A stretch of DNA of 64,000 nucleotides from Malachius bipustulatus (GCA_910589415.1 OU342630.1:85122186-85186185), one strand, 5' to 3'; shown: positions 20,906 to 33,786, counted from the first letter of the stretch. Notes: generated by a model from the sequence alone, not told the origin. Program-made: numbers and translations.

Positions 20906-23152
20906 CTAATTTTGCTTTATTATAATAAAAAATAAAATTAAGTAATAAGTATTGTTGTATTATTATTATAGTTTTTTTTCATTGTAGAATTACTGAGTTG
21001 TAGATTTATTTGTTAATAAAAATATGTTATTACTTATATTTTTTTAAGAGCAGCGAGGGTTACTTTATTTCTAGTATGTAATTAAAAATAATTCTATTTT
21101 TAGTTTTCTCTTTTAATAATTCTACGTAAATAATTAAAATATAAAAAGTTATTTTTGTACTAAATGTGGAAACTGTTGCAAATAATGTTTCAAGAAAGCA
21201 AGCAGCCAGCAGAAGTACCTATAGATATTAAAAATTTTGCAATCATGGTGATAGATTTTTACATAGAACTAAACATACAAATTAGACGACGAATTCCATT
21301 TTACAGTCCTATGTTACCTAGATTGAATTATCTGGAAGCCAACAACGCACTATCTGGTGAAATCAATTATTCTCTTATGCCACTTTTAATTAAATTAAAC
21401 TTAAATATTTCTCGCTACATAAGCACTGTTATTATAACTCGTCTCAAAAACACTGAATAATTTATCTTTCCATTAAATTTTTCTGTAAAGTTACAGACTT
21501 ATTAATATTTTTTTATTAAAAAACTTTTCAGAATTCTATCTTGCTGTTTACCTTTTGCAGGGAAGAATAAATGTCTGTTTATTCTGTCCAGCTTGGCACC
21601 TTTTGTGCCGAAGTTGAGATAAAATAAATCCCGGATCCCTTTCATCTCCAGTGGATTGAAAATAATTCCATAACTTGATTTCATGCGAGGTTAAGCAACT
21701 TCGTAAGCCCAAATAATCAAATCGTGCGTTATGATGGAAGTTTCGCTATCAGATAGGAACGGATCTGAGTATGCTTTCAGATTTAATATCAAAGAGACTT
21801 TATGAAAAAGGGCGTGATAAATTATACAGTAAGTTTAAGCAGTTCCTGCGAAATGTCTCTAAAAATAAACTTATAAATATTTTTGAGGAACTTAAAAATC
21901 TTATTTTAGGAAAGATCTTTTTACTAACGGTCTTTTTGTAACTTTTTTATCAAACAGAATTCATTAACTTTCTAATATATTGAGGGTGTTTTGCTTTTGA
22001 GTGAATTTTTATACATATAGTGGGAATTGGTAAAGCTCATCAAATAAACCTTCAGTCAACCAGTGGGTTTTATTCCTTTTCGTGCAGGTAAATATTGAAA
22101 ACAAAGCTTAACTTTTGGAATTTAATTTAAGTAAACGAAAATACGCCTATTAGCTTACTCTCTTGAAAACAATGTTCAAGATTCCAACAATTTTGCCCAA
22201 GTAGACGAGAATTTATACAATATGGAGCGCTTCCAAGCTAGCTTTCACAAAGTAACAAGGGTATAGTTGTTTTCATGTTTGGTTTATTTAATAAAGTTGT
22301 TAATATACCTAATAGTGTGGCAAGCGAGGGTATTCGAATTAACCTGCCAAGTCTTCTCTGTTTGATATTGAAATATTTGAGACATTCCAAGGTTGGCGAG
22401 GCGGAGTGGTCGTGTTTCATTTATACATCCTACAGCCCCTTAGACTAATGAAATTAATGTCCCGTATGTAATGGTAGCCACAGAGCGGTAGCCCCTATAC
22501 CGCTAGAATTATCAATTTAGGGTGATTTGTCATATTCATGGTGTTGCTAGGGAAATTCAAGGAACATCGAGTTCTAATGGATATAGACCAATTTGCGTTA
22601 TGACGGGTGAATTTACGATACCGGGGAACTAAAAACACTGAGACATCCTGAAAACCTCAGACAGAAAATATATACTCCCGCCGTTTTCCTTCGCCTTCTC
22701 GATAGATGCTGTTACTTTGTTACTTATAACTATTTTTGAAATGCGATTAACTTTTGAATAATTTAAAATTTTTAGATATTGATTAATATTGAATTAAATA
22801 TTAATAGTTTCGTTATATCTCCAAGCTAATAAATGGTAGGTTAAATTACCAAGAGACAGGTAAATATTTTTTATCAAAATTCAATTAACTTCTTCCCTAT
22901 TCCTTAAACTGATAAACTGTCAGTTAAATAGCTTTAGGTACTTCAAATCAGTTTTCCTAATTCATTATGAATATGTTACACGTCTATCAAAATGTTGAAC
23001 ATCATTCTCAGCCTATTGACAGAAACACCGGAAATTACTTTCGACCGAACAATGCGATTGCTTTTTCCGCAATCTCTGCTGGACGTTTTATGTTGATTCA
23101 TTTTTCGTTAATCCAATGCTTGATATGTTCAAACGAATATATTTTTATAAAT
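20906..23152. other. Mostly unassigned AT-rich DNA
   Basis: At 21164-21460 a 98-codon plus-strand frame (IDFYIELNIQIRRRIPFYSP, LNYLEANNALSG) resembles the middle of hAT-like proteins, but the match is weak. Nothing else was recognised between 21500 and 23150; short frames lack family motifs. Confidence 0.35.
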
Positions 23153-26100
23153 AAAGGGTGCCATTGATGTAACTGTAATCGCTTTAAGCCAGGTGCGCAA
23201 CAGGGAGGTAAGCATAAAATAAGTAGGGAGGTAAGGTACGCAATGATGTAAGCGCCGCAGGCGAAAATTTTTTCAATGTTCAAGGTCACGCAATTTCCCT
23301 TAACTCTAAATTATACCTAGTTGTTTTATGAAATCTTTATAACAAAAGTCCAATTATAGTAAATAAGAAAAAAGTTAAATCCACATTTAAATAATAGTAA
23401 TTGAAACTAATTTTTATTTATCAGAATAAAAACTTACACGTCACGAATATTTAGTTTAAAAAACGAATATTTTGTAATTAATCACAAAAGTCTGCTCTTA
23501 AATTACGCAAACTATACATTTCTTAAAAAAATACATTTCCTTTTTATTGAAAAGTAAGTAAAATAACATTAATACCTACCTACTGACAATTAATATTACA
23601 ATAAATTTACTTATAATTAAGTTCTATTCTTCGGTTTTTTCTGCAAAATATTTCAATAATTTTATCATAGAAGGCCGGATCATTCTTCAGACTTTTCAAA
23701 AGTGATTTTTCAATAGAAATTAATGCTAATCCAGATAGTCGCTCTTGTGACTGAGTACTCCTTAAATAGGTTTTAATTCTTTTTAAACCTGAAAATGAAG
23801 CCTCAACCGAAGAACTTGTAGCTGGAATGGTTAAAATCAATTTTGAAAGCTTCGCAACTTCTTGCATGGCTGTAGAGATTCCACTAACTTGAAGGTACTC
23901 GTGTAGCTTAAAAATTAGCAATTTTGAAAATTCTTCTGAAGAATACAGAACTGACAATTCAGCCTTTAACTTAGAAACTTCAAAGTAGTTGCCATATAAT
24001 CCCAACAATGACTTGAATGCAGTCTCGGGAAATTTTTTTGAGTAGACTTCATATTGCTGATGGTCAAGAAGTGCCAAAAATTCTAGTTGACTCATATTAC
24101 AAAATCTGTCTGATGTATTTTGCAATATGACGTCAATTATTTCGTAATAAAGACGCCGATATGAAGCTACTTTGTCATCAGCAATATTCGTGATACGCTG
24201 TCTCTTATTTTGTGGGTTCGGAAGTTTTGAATGAACATCAGACCATATTACCTCAAACTCATTTCTAAGATCAATAAGAAAATGTTTAAACTCTTCAATT
24301 TTGCCCAAGCAGAATTTAATATCATATATTCTTTTTTGTAGAATGTCGAATAAAATATCGGTTCTTGGAAGAATTCGAAAAAATATATTTAACAAAAAAT
24401 TAAAATTAAATTCTTCGAGACTATATTGAAAGCCTCTAGCACAAGCTCTAGTTTCACCATCCCATTCACCAGTGTCACTGGCCATTTGTTTGTAGAGTTC
24501 GATCAGCTCAGTTTTAATAGTTGAAATTACTTCTACAAGCCTGCTATTATACTTCCATCTAGTGGGTGCTATGGTAGGAAATCGTCTTTTGACTACCTCG
24601 TCAAGGGCTGCTGATCGTTTAGAAGATTTTGAAAAAAATGAAGCAAAACCAGAAAGCGTTTGAAAAAATACTTTACATTCCCGAATGTGATCGACTGACT
24701 GTTTCAAAACTAAATTCAACTTATGGGCGTAGCAATGAACAAAAATAGCTTGTTTATATTTTTGTCTGATCAGTGTCTGAAGCCCGCTATGTTCACCAGC
24801 CATTACTGCTGCTCCGTCATACGTTTGGGCAATAATTTTTTCGCTGCATCCAAACTCCTCAATGTATTTAAATACTAACTGAGATAAAGCAATTGCAGTA
24901 CGGTCCTGACTTACATTTTCAAATCTCAAAAATCTCTCTTGAACATTTCCTTCTTCTGTAACATATCGAAAAACCGTTGAGAGCTGGGATATGTTGGAAA
25001 CGTCTGTAGTTTCATCCATAATAATTGATATGAAAGAAGAAGCCTTTATTTCATTTTTAATTTCATCAGTCATAAAAAGGCTTACAGACTGTATTAAATC
25101 ATTCTGTATATCATTAGAAGTTCCAGAAAAGACCTTAGAATTTTCTAAATGATGTTTCAATCTCTCGTCTTGTTGAGATAAAAGATGTAAAAGCTCTATG
25201 TAGTTCCCTCTATTATCGGAATCAGATTTTTCATTGTGGCCCCTAAAAGCAAGTTCTTGCAAGCCAAGGAAACAGACTGCATCAATTAAACGGCTGACAA
25301 TATGCCGATTTAACTTCACATTTTCATTAAACTTCTGCACCTCATTCTTAAAAGCTTCACTTAAACAAAACTCTATTCGAGTTTTGCCAAATTTGATTAG
25401 TGCCATTGAAGCTGTGATGTGGGCTGACAGGGCTTCATGGCGTTTTTTTAAATTTTGGAAATTATTCAAGTCACTAACACCTGATTTGTTCCAAATGTTT
25501 TCTTCAGGACAAAATAAAACGCACGGCCAACAAAACATTTTTTTTTAATGTTTACAGCCGGACAACCACTGAATTTCCGTGTACCAACTCTCCTTGAAAT
25601 GACGGCTGTATGTTTTTTTCTTGTCTTTGGAAACTACAGACATATCAGTTAAATGTGGGGTAGGTCTTCCCTGACTGATAATTAATTGTTTTTGGGAAAA
25701 ACTTAATTGGCTAAATGGGCGCTTGAATAAATCTTCTAGAATACATCCACAAGAAGTATCAGTGGTTTTTGAATTACTTGCGTTTTCCATTATAATAAGA
25801 GTGTTATTCTGAGAATATTACAACACTAAAAAGAAACATACCTGCATTAGAACTGAAGAATAATATATAATTTGAGAACATGAGAAAAATTACCTTTTAA
25901 ACAAAAAAATAAAATATTATTTTTAAGCACTCACGCACTAAAATAATGAAGCGAGTTTTTAAATTTGAAACTTTCAAGCTCACACACGAACAGTTTAATA
26001 ATTTGAAATGACCAAATTCAAAATCAAAAGAATAACGAAAGTGAGGGAGAGGAAAGCAAAGGTGAACAGACTAGGTATAGAGACTAGACTATAATAATCG

Positions 26101-26439
26101 CTGGGCTGTGGCGATTACCAGAGCAAGTTTAGGGTCGGTTATTAAGCTGTAGTAATACCCAGTTGGCGACCAGATGTACGGGTCCATAGTCCACCTACTA
26201 TCGCTTTGAAGTAATCGAAAAAGCCAGCGCTTACATGACTCACCCCGGTCTGACTGGCGATTTAATAAAAATTATCATAATAGGTATAGAGACAGATAAG
26301 TTTAAAATGTTTATCGATAATTTTTCTGAAGAAATTTGAATTTTTTTTGTGAGAAGTTAAAAAATTTTTGGAAACAATCTGCTATTTTTCAACTGTAATC
26401 GGCGATTACAACGATTACATTGACGCTTCGCCACTGGGG
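23153..26439 (-). mobile_element. hAT element carrying the ZMYM-type transposase
   Basis: The right boundary is suggested by the hAT-style end CAGTGGCGAAGCGTCAATG, read on the minus strand from 26439. Just inside, AATGTAATCGTTGTAATCGC is echoed by ATTGATGTAACTGTAATCGC at the left edge (about 23161-23182). The left outermost bases are diverged, and the 8-bp target duplication is not convincing (GGGTGCC occurs on both sides). The boundaries are therefore approximate. Confidence 0.5.
23607..25790 (-). pseudogene. hAT transposase (ZMYM1/DUF4371 type), one premature stop
   Basis: The frame opens at a real ATG (25790) and reads 727 codons to 23607 with one interruption, TAA at codon 82 (25547-25545). 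The next ATG is codon 85. The TTF-type zinc finger spans the stop (W..WLSGCKH then FCWPCVLFC). Counting from codon 85, the DUF4371/catalytic region has IIMDETTDVS (D near 175), AQTYDGAAVMAG (D near 241), HCYAHKLNLVL and TRWKYNSRLVEV. The C-terminal hAT dimerisation block has ATSSSVEASFSGLKRIK and RLSGLALISIE. Length and motif order are those of a complete hAT transposase. A leucine codon TTA changed to TAA would explain the stop. Translation from codon 85 would give a 643-residue protein lacking part of the DNA-binding finger. Confidence 0.88.
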
Positions 26440-27239
26440 TGCCGCCTTATTTGAAGAAGAAGGCGGAAGAGAAAATTTTTATAAAATGATTATCTAAGAA
26501 GGTTGATTTTCTTTCTGTGGCGGTACACTCTGGTGGTGATAATATGTTAGACTGATGAGCTGGAAATACCTAGTGAAACATCGATGTCTCTATCTTTATC
26601 ATACCATTAGGGTTGTGTCATTCAGAAAACGTTATTGGTTTTTTTTAAATGTATTAAATGTTTTTTTTTAATGTATTTTAATTTAACACAAGCTTTCTTC
26701 TGCTATTTAGATTCTGCGGTTTTTTTTTTTTTTGCGAGACGCAGAAATTGATGTCAAATGATTTCATCTGTACCACATCGAAAAGTACACCCGTCAGTTC
26801 AAAAATGTCATTAAAAGTTATTATGAATACTGTAAATTCAAAGTCATTGAATTTGTTGATTTTTGAATAAATTGACAATTTATTCAGGAATCCTTCACTT
26901 TGACTCTCAGAAGAAGTTTCTACATATTGGTTCATATATTCAGAAATTAATAATGATTTCTGATTAATAATAACTGATTAATAATCATCAGTTAATTTTA
27001 AATTGTCTTAGAAATGCCGGCAAACACAGGTACAATCTCTATATAATGCTGTTGTATCTCAGAAGGACTTCTCGATCTCGATACTAAAAGGTCCAATCAT
27101 TCTTTGAAATTACCTCTATTAGTGGATAACGTGTACCCTCGAGGTTACCAAGAAATGCAAACTCTTGTTTAGCGAGATATAAAACTGCACTGATGGGAAG
27201 TTTCATAAACTGTTGGTTACGCTGCACATTCTCGTTAAG
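26440..27239. other. Spacer with one hammerhead-like motif
   Basis: No protein gene was recognised; short minus-strand frames around 26678-26935 lack motifs. The noteworthy element is the motif at 26548-26592. Confidence 0.5.
26548..26592 (+). ncRNA. Hammerhead-ribozyme-like motif with a GUC-type site
   Basis: TAGA (26548-26551) can pair with TCTA (26589-26592) as stem I. The core CTGATGA (26552-26558) is followed by stem II GCTGG/CCTAGT with one bulge, core GAAA (26575-26578) and the 8-bp palindrome CATCGATG as stem III. TC (26587-26588) follows, giving the classic GUC cleavage triplet. All core positions agree with the consensus. It is independent in sequence from the 20.1-kb pair. Confidence 0.6.
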
Positions 27240-27560
27240 ATTTTTTTTAAACAGCCTATTCTTTTATTTTTAATACAGAGTGAAGAAAATTACCAGATTT
27301 TTAATCACTCTGTATAAAAATTTCTTCCATACAATAGGATACTACATGAAAAATTGGTATAGGGACATGTAAAGCCGTTTTCCGATAGTTGGAGCCGTTT
27401 CCGATGTACCTACTTACACTGCTTTTAAAATGAGAAACTGCGATTTTCAGTTGTTTATACCTGCTCATTTTAAACTGCAACTATAAAAACCATTCTTATT
27501 GGAGTTTCCCGGAGAATATGAAAAAACAAAAATATCCTATTTAAAAAACAACCTTTACCT
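27240..27560. mobile_element. Foldback family FB-2, partial copy
   Basis: The segment from about 27360 (GGGACATGTAAAGCCGTTTTC) through AAAACCATTCTTATTGGAGT matches the right arm of the complete foldback element at 53298-54136. A short mirrored pair, TACAGAGTGA / TCACTCTGTA (27281-27313), marks the former centre. The left arm is mostly lost. Confidence 0.65.
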
Positions 27561-29690
27561 TCAAATGACCATGAAGTGATCCACAAGGTCAAAGTCATTA
27601 GTACAGTCAGATGACCCCCATCGTCTTGAACAACTTTTGTCTTTACAATTTTTTTGTATCTGGCTTACCAACAGAGATATCCGGGTCAGAAGATTGAAAT
27701 GACTCACCCTGTGCCTAATCGCTTGCAATTCTTTTTTCACCACACTTCAACAATTCTTTGCAACCACACTTTTTCCACTTTTCACGTGGGAGCAGTCACA
27801 CTTTCCATGTAAATAAGTGTGGGAAGTTAGTTCCCTAGATTGCCATGTGAAGCGAACGAACGACTCGTTCAAGAATACTGTTGACCGGTTTTCATGTGAA
27901 CTCGCACAAGAGAATCGACTCCCACGGACTCGAGAATAGCCGTCCTGGACAGTTCAGCTCCCAACCGGCAGAGAATCTATCTGCTTCTACTACCCCTACT
28001 ACTTTCAATTTGAACCACTCACGCCGGTTATTAGACTTAAGTATCATGTTACGCGTTACTTCCTTTGCTGTAATTCTAAAATACGGCCAAGGGTCAAGGC
28101 TACGGCGCTTGGTAATTCGAAAGGTAAAACAAGTGATAAATCAGCAAGTATAAAATTCTTAGTTGCGTATATAATGATAATATTGGGCCGCCACTTGAGT
28201 ATTCACTTAAGTGAATTTAATAGGCCTATGTTTAGTGCTGTGTATTTAGACTGCTGAGTCTATATGTAAGTGGCGAGTGGTCTATTGACTCAGAAGTGAG
28301 ATTAAGGAGTATTGTTATATTTCGACGTTACAATAGGTCAAAAAATAAATTTTGATACTTTTCTTAAAAAAAAAAACAATTGATCGTTTCCAGTATGATT
28401 AATAACAGCTTTTATATTTTTTTACACCTAAATTTTATATAAACATGAAAAACATGGCAACCATAATAAAGGGATAACTTCCAATTCAAATCTTGGTATT
28501 TTAGTTAGGACGGTTTGAAATTAACTCTTAGAATCCCTGCAAAATAAACAATTCTTAATTGAAAACTCTTCTCTGAAATTAAGGAAACAAAACACTTGAA
28601 AACTTTTTAGACCTAGTCACGCTCGTATACCTACGCTGATACTGCTTAAACAAATACTTTTCTAACATCACATTTCGTTTAACGTTTTCTCTTGCAAAAA
28701 AATTAATACTGCAGGAAATTAAATTCTTTTGGCTTGGAATTTATATGGTGAAGTTTGTAATAGAAATTTTTGTTGTTATTACGTTACTTTCGAGGTTTCG
28801 TATCTTCTCACAAATCATGAAAAACAATTATTGTAATGGAGTTATTTTTTTAATTAAACCACTACCTGTATTTTTAGTTCTGTTAGGTATCTGAGTATTT
28901 CATGAGAGATAATTCCATTTACTTTGAGCTTGAAATTTCATGAAAGCTTTCTTTCACAATTTTCCTTCACAATTTAAAATGTCCAGTAGTATACATGCAA
29001 TTCAATTTTAGCTTTAGCCAAATTATGAACTTCGGTTTAATTGAGTACCTAGTAAAATACTCGATACACGTTCATAAAATTCATTAATGTGAGCGGTCTA
29101 TAAAACATGATCCCTGCAAAAAGTTAATTACACTCGCAATAGAGGTCACACTCTTGAAAATTAGTCACCTAGTTATTGAAAATCAATACATCCGTTTGAG
29201 TCAGTAACCTGGTCAGATTGAATTCAGGTGCCAATAAACTACTAAAGTAGTTAGTGTCTGTTAGTTGCTTGCAAAAAGTAATTTCTGGATCTAAAATAGG
29301 ATCCAGAATGGATCTTATAGGTATCAGTAGTTCATTAGAAAGGAGACCGGTCTCAAACAAAGGCAAGCAAACACTTCTCTCCATGCTAGTCCACAATGCA
29401 GGGTGGAAGAATGGAGGATGAGGGAGATATCAGATAAGGCACGTTCCTGTTGCATGCACAAGTGTCATTAACGTGGAGGTCGCAGTTCTGGGTTACCGAA
29501 CTTGCTGTTCGACGAAACATAATCAGATTATACGCATTTATAGTGTATTTTTATGGTTTTTAGGCATTCCTCTTGAAAAATTTGTTTGTGTTATTTCAAT
29601 GCCATAAAACTTGTAAAAAGTAAAAAATGCGTAGGACCGATAAAACAAGTCTTGATTATGCAAATATGTGTAGTATAACATTTAATAAAT
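27561..29690. other. No gene recognised
   Basis: Open frames at 27881-28153 (plus) and 29169-29396 (minus) have no recognisable domain. ATTCACTTAAGTGAAT (28201-28216) is a perfect 16-bp palindrome. I looked for gypsy pol motifs continuing from the protease at 30.2 kb and saw none. Confidence 0.4.
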
Positions 29691-29862
29691 AAGATCTTGC
29701 ATCCTGCGCACCAAATCTGTAATTTAACGTCCTATCTAATCTAAACTAAACTATATCCTGGTCACGGCACCAATTCCTATAGTGTAACTCCCTCTCTAAC
29801 CTATGCTATGATTTTGCGTCATGGGTACTAAATCTGTAACGTGTTGAATTCCCGCCCTGAAG
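29691..29862. repeat. Three diverged ~60-bp tandem units
   Basis: Each unit carries a version of TTGC/CCTGG...GCACCAAATCTGTAA(T)GTAAC: 29691-29750, 29751-29810 and 29811-29862. The same unit occurs twice at 34491-34596 in the same orientation. The phrase is reminiscent of LTR-retrotransposon terminal regions, but no LTR pair could be delimited. Confidence 0.6.
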
Positions 29863-29968
29863 ATTCTAAAGGGGAACAGCTAGAAAAGAAAATAGAAAAG
29901 AAAACCTATAACGAAACGACGACATATTTTAAACAAGCATTTGCTTGGGCGTTGAAGGCTGAGAAAAC

Positions 29969-31860
29969 TCAATCTCTTATGTTATGGTAACATTTTTTGA
30001 CCGTTAGTCTTTGCGAACCGTTTACTACCAATAAATAAAAGACAGAGCAACACACATAAAACCAGTCAGTTCCTAGAATCACGGGTCTAACCAGGTTCTT
30101 GACAACCAGAAATGTATGTTCGAAACGATGTAGAACGGGCGGTATCGTGAACTCGAGCCAAACCTGGAAACGGATTCTAGTACCTACTGAGCTGTCCCAT
30201 CGCGAGGCGAAACAAGTTTTAGCCTGTCGAAATATTCTTCGCTTATGCACGTCACCTCACACCCTGAGTCGACAAGGATTAGCATTGTGTTGTTATAAAA
30301 ACGATAACAAGATGAGGAAGAGAGTAGCATAAGGATTTCTTCTACGTCGGTTTCATTGACTCTGAACCCTCGGCCAGGGCAATTATTGAGTATCCAGATA
30401 CATCAGCGATGGTTCGTTGAAACAAAAACTCCGGGAAAACATTTTCAGAACGAAAAAACTCCAAAGGCACCGTAATACCGGTGTTGTGGGAGCCTAATTG
30501 GTACCAAAATCCCAGCCCATCCTTGAAAGTATTCCTAAGCCACATCCATATAAAACTTTCTGATCGCAGAAACTTATTGGTTCCAAAAAAGAAAGCCTCA
30601 TAGGAAAATTACAATGCCAATCCTGAGAGTCAACACTACAATCACCTTCCGGAACAAATTTAATCAACGGGAAATAATTTACGGAGCGATTTTGAAAGAT
30701 ATCGGAAAGACAGCCACTCCTTGCATCTTTCGTTCTAGTTTTCCGACTGATGTTTTCCCTAAACATTTGGGGGTGGAATAGCCACATCTATTTCTATTGG
30801 GTCGTCATCCCTCGAATAATAAAAACTATTTCTTGATGACCCGCAGCGAACTAATTCGGCATTAACAACGTGATTCGAGACTGGGTTTCGTGGACCTTTT
30901 CCGGTTACCTGTCGCTTGAGAAACTCCAAGGGGGTTGTAAGTGAATGGTCGGCTTGCGTAGCCCACAAAGATTTTATATTCATAGGAAACTGTCTCATGA
31001 CCTCCGAGAGAATCAGCTACTCTGAAATAGGGAGGAGGAGGAATTTATAAGCATTGACTTGCCTCAGGAAGTAATCTGAAAAGGTTGCGTTTTTGTCAAA
31101 AGAAAACTTCATGTTACCCAAATGTATACGCTCCTGGTGCTGTCGTTCCTCAGACCAATAATAATTTAGAAAAGATTCCTTAAAATCCGTAAAATTATTC
31201 CACGACCCTTCCTGTATATCTCGCCAATCGGCGGCGGCGCTCACTAAACAGTTTATAGCAATTTCTAGAGTCTCGACAGGTGAGGCCTCAAGAGATTTAG
31301 CATATTTCTCAACGCGCCCGATGAACATTACTGGGTTATGTCGTTCCGTGGACCGAAAAATAGGTCGCTCCACGGTGGTGACGCTGGATCGTGAGGTTAG
31401 AGCTAAAGGGACCCGCTTCCAATCGCTTGTTGATTCATCATTAAAAGTATTCGTACTTACAAATTCATTATTATTCGTTACCACTTCAGCTCCCGAGCAT
31501 GGCGTTGATGACTTCCCAGGTCGAGCAGGAAACTGGCTCTGGTTCCCTTCCATTGGTGCCGAACAGGCCATATCTCCGTGCTGTTGCAAGCTTTGACCAC
31601 GGGGCGCCGGACTGGCAGGGGGCTCTGCTGTAGATCTGCTGGCAGCTCTCAGGAGGGTTTCATCCAAGATGCTCTGCTGTTGCATGAACGAGTTCAGCAG
31701 CACCGTCTGCTTCCGAACTAACTCTTGCAGTTTTTGGATCTCCTGGTCTCTCTCGTTGGCTGGAGGCCTTGTGGTTGCCGCCTCCACAGTGCTAGAGCGC
31801 TTAGGCCGGACTCGTTGGAGGATATTTTGCCTGTGGGTTGAAACCAAAAGCACCTAGCAC
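29969..31860 (-). pseudogene. Ty3/gypsy-type retrotransposon gag-protease remnant
   Basis: Gag: 31017-31853 encodes ~278 residues, with a Gln/Arg-rich helical N-terminus (EIQKLQELVRKQTVLLNSFM), a Ser/Pro/Thr-rich linker and the retrotransposon gag domain (MFIGRVEKYAKSL, AADWRDIQEGSWNNFTDFKE, SFLNYYWSEERQHQERI). The frame then breaks and continues at 30759-30998. Protease: near 30240-30290 the minus strand reads ILVDSGCEVTCISE with the catalytic DSG at 30262-30270. VILGTDWF follows at about 30085. The region between (30342-30787) stays partly open. No reverse transcriptase or integrase follows, so the copy is truncated after the protease. A stop lies just before the gag frame and no clear start ATG is visible. 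Confidence 0.8.
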
Positions 31861-31899
31861 TGAGATGGGGGAGACGGTAGTAGACGCTCGGCTTGCCCT

Positions 31900-32575
31900 G
31901 TTGTTGTATGCAAGCACTAAGTAAATCTCGCGTCGTTCCATCAACATAATTTTTGTCAATAAAATACTGACTTTGGTCGATTGCTGCTAAATACTCGGGA
32001 GACATTATGATGTCGTCGATTTGTAGTATTATGAAATATTCGGCACTTGGTTCTGGTTGTAGAAGCCAAGAAAAGCCTATTATATTGCCCGTCAAATCCT
32101 TCTTGAAGGCAATAATTTTTTCGTCAGTGGCGAGCCGACTGACAGGCTCGTAACTTGGTTTGCTTGGCGGATATATGTCCGACAACTTCCTGACTTCTTG
32201 TTCACTTCTGGACGAAGGTCCCGATGCATTCCAAACCTCTTTCGGTGCTGCTTACATTATAGTGACACACAACTTGCCCCCGTGGGCAGCTGCATTTAAC
32301 ATCGGTGATTGTTTCCTGTTTCAAATCAACCGATACCTACAAATATCTAATTAAAAATCAGTCAAAATGTAGCTTACTTCAACATCATATTTTTTGTTTT
32401 TCATGCTAGCCTGTACTTTCCCCTTTAAAAGACCTGGATGCAGGTCTCCTTCAAAGCGGAAGTCCACAACGTGTCCACTACTGTAGGCATTTTCCCCACG
32501 TTCAAATTGCTTCATGTGTTCTTTGAAAAAGCTCAGAACAATACTCATAGAGATAATAATATGTTTTGAAGCCAT
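31900..32575 (-). pseudogene. SWIM + YqaJ gene, copy 2, truncated
   Basis: The 5' exon (about 32575-32378) reads MASKHIIISMSIV then FFKEHMKQFERGENAYSSGH and VQASMKNKKYDVE. A GTAAGC donor at 32377 and an AG acceptor at 32337 bound a 41-bp intron. Exon 2 starts with VSVDLKQE and a SWIM-like CSCPRGQVVCHY. Compared with copy 1 at 10705-11782, ~10 residues are deleted here, so the last zinc ligand is lost. After a frameshift it continues with DIYPPSKPSYE and NIIGFSWLLQPEPS, then IIMSPEYLAAIDQS. The YqaJ domain itself is absent because gypsy sequence begins at about 31900. The intron position and phase match the acceptor of copy 1, so the two are true paralogues. Confidence 0.8.
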
Positions 32576-32984
32576 CGTTCTATAAAAAAAAAACAATTAA
32601 AACCACGTTAATAAATTAATGTAAGAAACTTTGAGGTTATTTTTTGGTAACAATTATGTAAGAAAGAATGCCTGAACTTACCTGTAAAAGTCAAAATTTT
32701 CCTTAATCAAATTAATTGTAAAACACGGTTTGTTTAGATTCAGTACTGTGACCTTGAAAAACAAAATGGCGGTTCTACGTCACTAATAATTGTCCGTATA
32801 GAGAGAATATCACTGTAGCTCCAGAAACATAATGAAGATATTAATTGGTGGGTTGATCTTCAATACTTCAAGCATAGTCTTCGGGCCTAACGGGGTACTC
32901 AGCTACTGAGTCACGGTTCTCCTAATGACCTCTATAATTTTAATTTTATGTTAAAGTCTTATCTATCAAGACTAATTATAAATT

Positions 32985-33192
32985 TTTTCATGTAAAAGGA
33001 GGGAGCATAGCATGGGTCTTAACTGTGTACATAGTCGCTCCAGTCTGGTAATTTGGCTTTGAGAACGAGCTCATTTAGCCACAGACACATTTGTAGAGAA
33101 ATAAATAGGTCTACAAACGACCAAGCCGAGCTGGGATTCGAACAACCGAAAGCGCCACCATCCGCGCTCTTATCAATAAAATTCCCAAAATT
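32985..33192 (-). mobile_element. tRNA-derived SINE, copy 1
   Basis: Read on the minus strand, a tRNA-like head carries a good B box, GTTCGAATCCCAGC (about 33125-33138). A body with TGTGGCTAAATGAGCT(C)GTTCTC follows. Copy 2 at 39455-39681 shares head and body. RNA polymerase III boxes and a conserved body are the marks of a SINE; the tRNA arms do not fold as a functional tRNA. Confidence 0.7.
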
Positions 33193-33786
33193 AGAGAGCT
33201 ACCTGCTTATTTGAGTTTTCTTTATACATATATGATTTAAAATGAGTTTAATAATAATTAGAGATTACCACCCGTATAGGACAATAATTATTATACACCC
33301 CCAGTAATTCGAGGGCACATGAACTTAGCTGTCGGCATTGTTTCCCAACGCAGTATATTCTAGTTTTATTGCGCCGAAACCCGCCCCCATCCTTTTACGT
33401 TTACTAAACAATGTGGCCCTTGCATGTTATGCAATGCCCCGGGACTCGTGCCCCAGATCATAATGGGAACATGGAAATGAATTCGCTTTTAGCGTTTGCG
33501 TAAACTGCGAACAGTTTTCATATCTCAGGGTTTTGTTGTAAGATCAAGGCATTGATATCTTTCACGGTCATCGAGAATTACTCATAAGAAAAGAAGTAAG
33601 TACTTACATACATATTGTTTAAATTTATAATATGTAGGTGTACTAACTAAATATCTCACAGAATGATAGATAAAACTGAAAATATAAAAATCAAACAACT
33701 AAATCACAAATAAATTGTTGGTGATGGAAACTAGATATAACAGTAAATAATTGACTGCCTATTAAACAGACAATCACCGTGTGTGG

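Noticed and set aside
23153..26447. GGGTGCC as the 8-bp target duplication of the ZMYM-type hAT
   Set aside because: It occurs at both sides but would require loss of the first ~15 bases of the left terminus; too weak to claim.
33120..33192. A tRNA gene around the GTTCGAATCCC string
   Set aside because: Only the B box and part of an A box fit. Acceptor and anticodon arms do not pair, and the same body follows a second copy at 39.5 kb, so it is a SINE.
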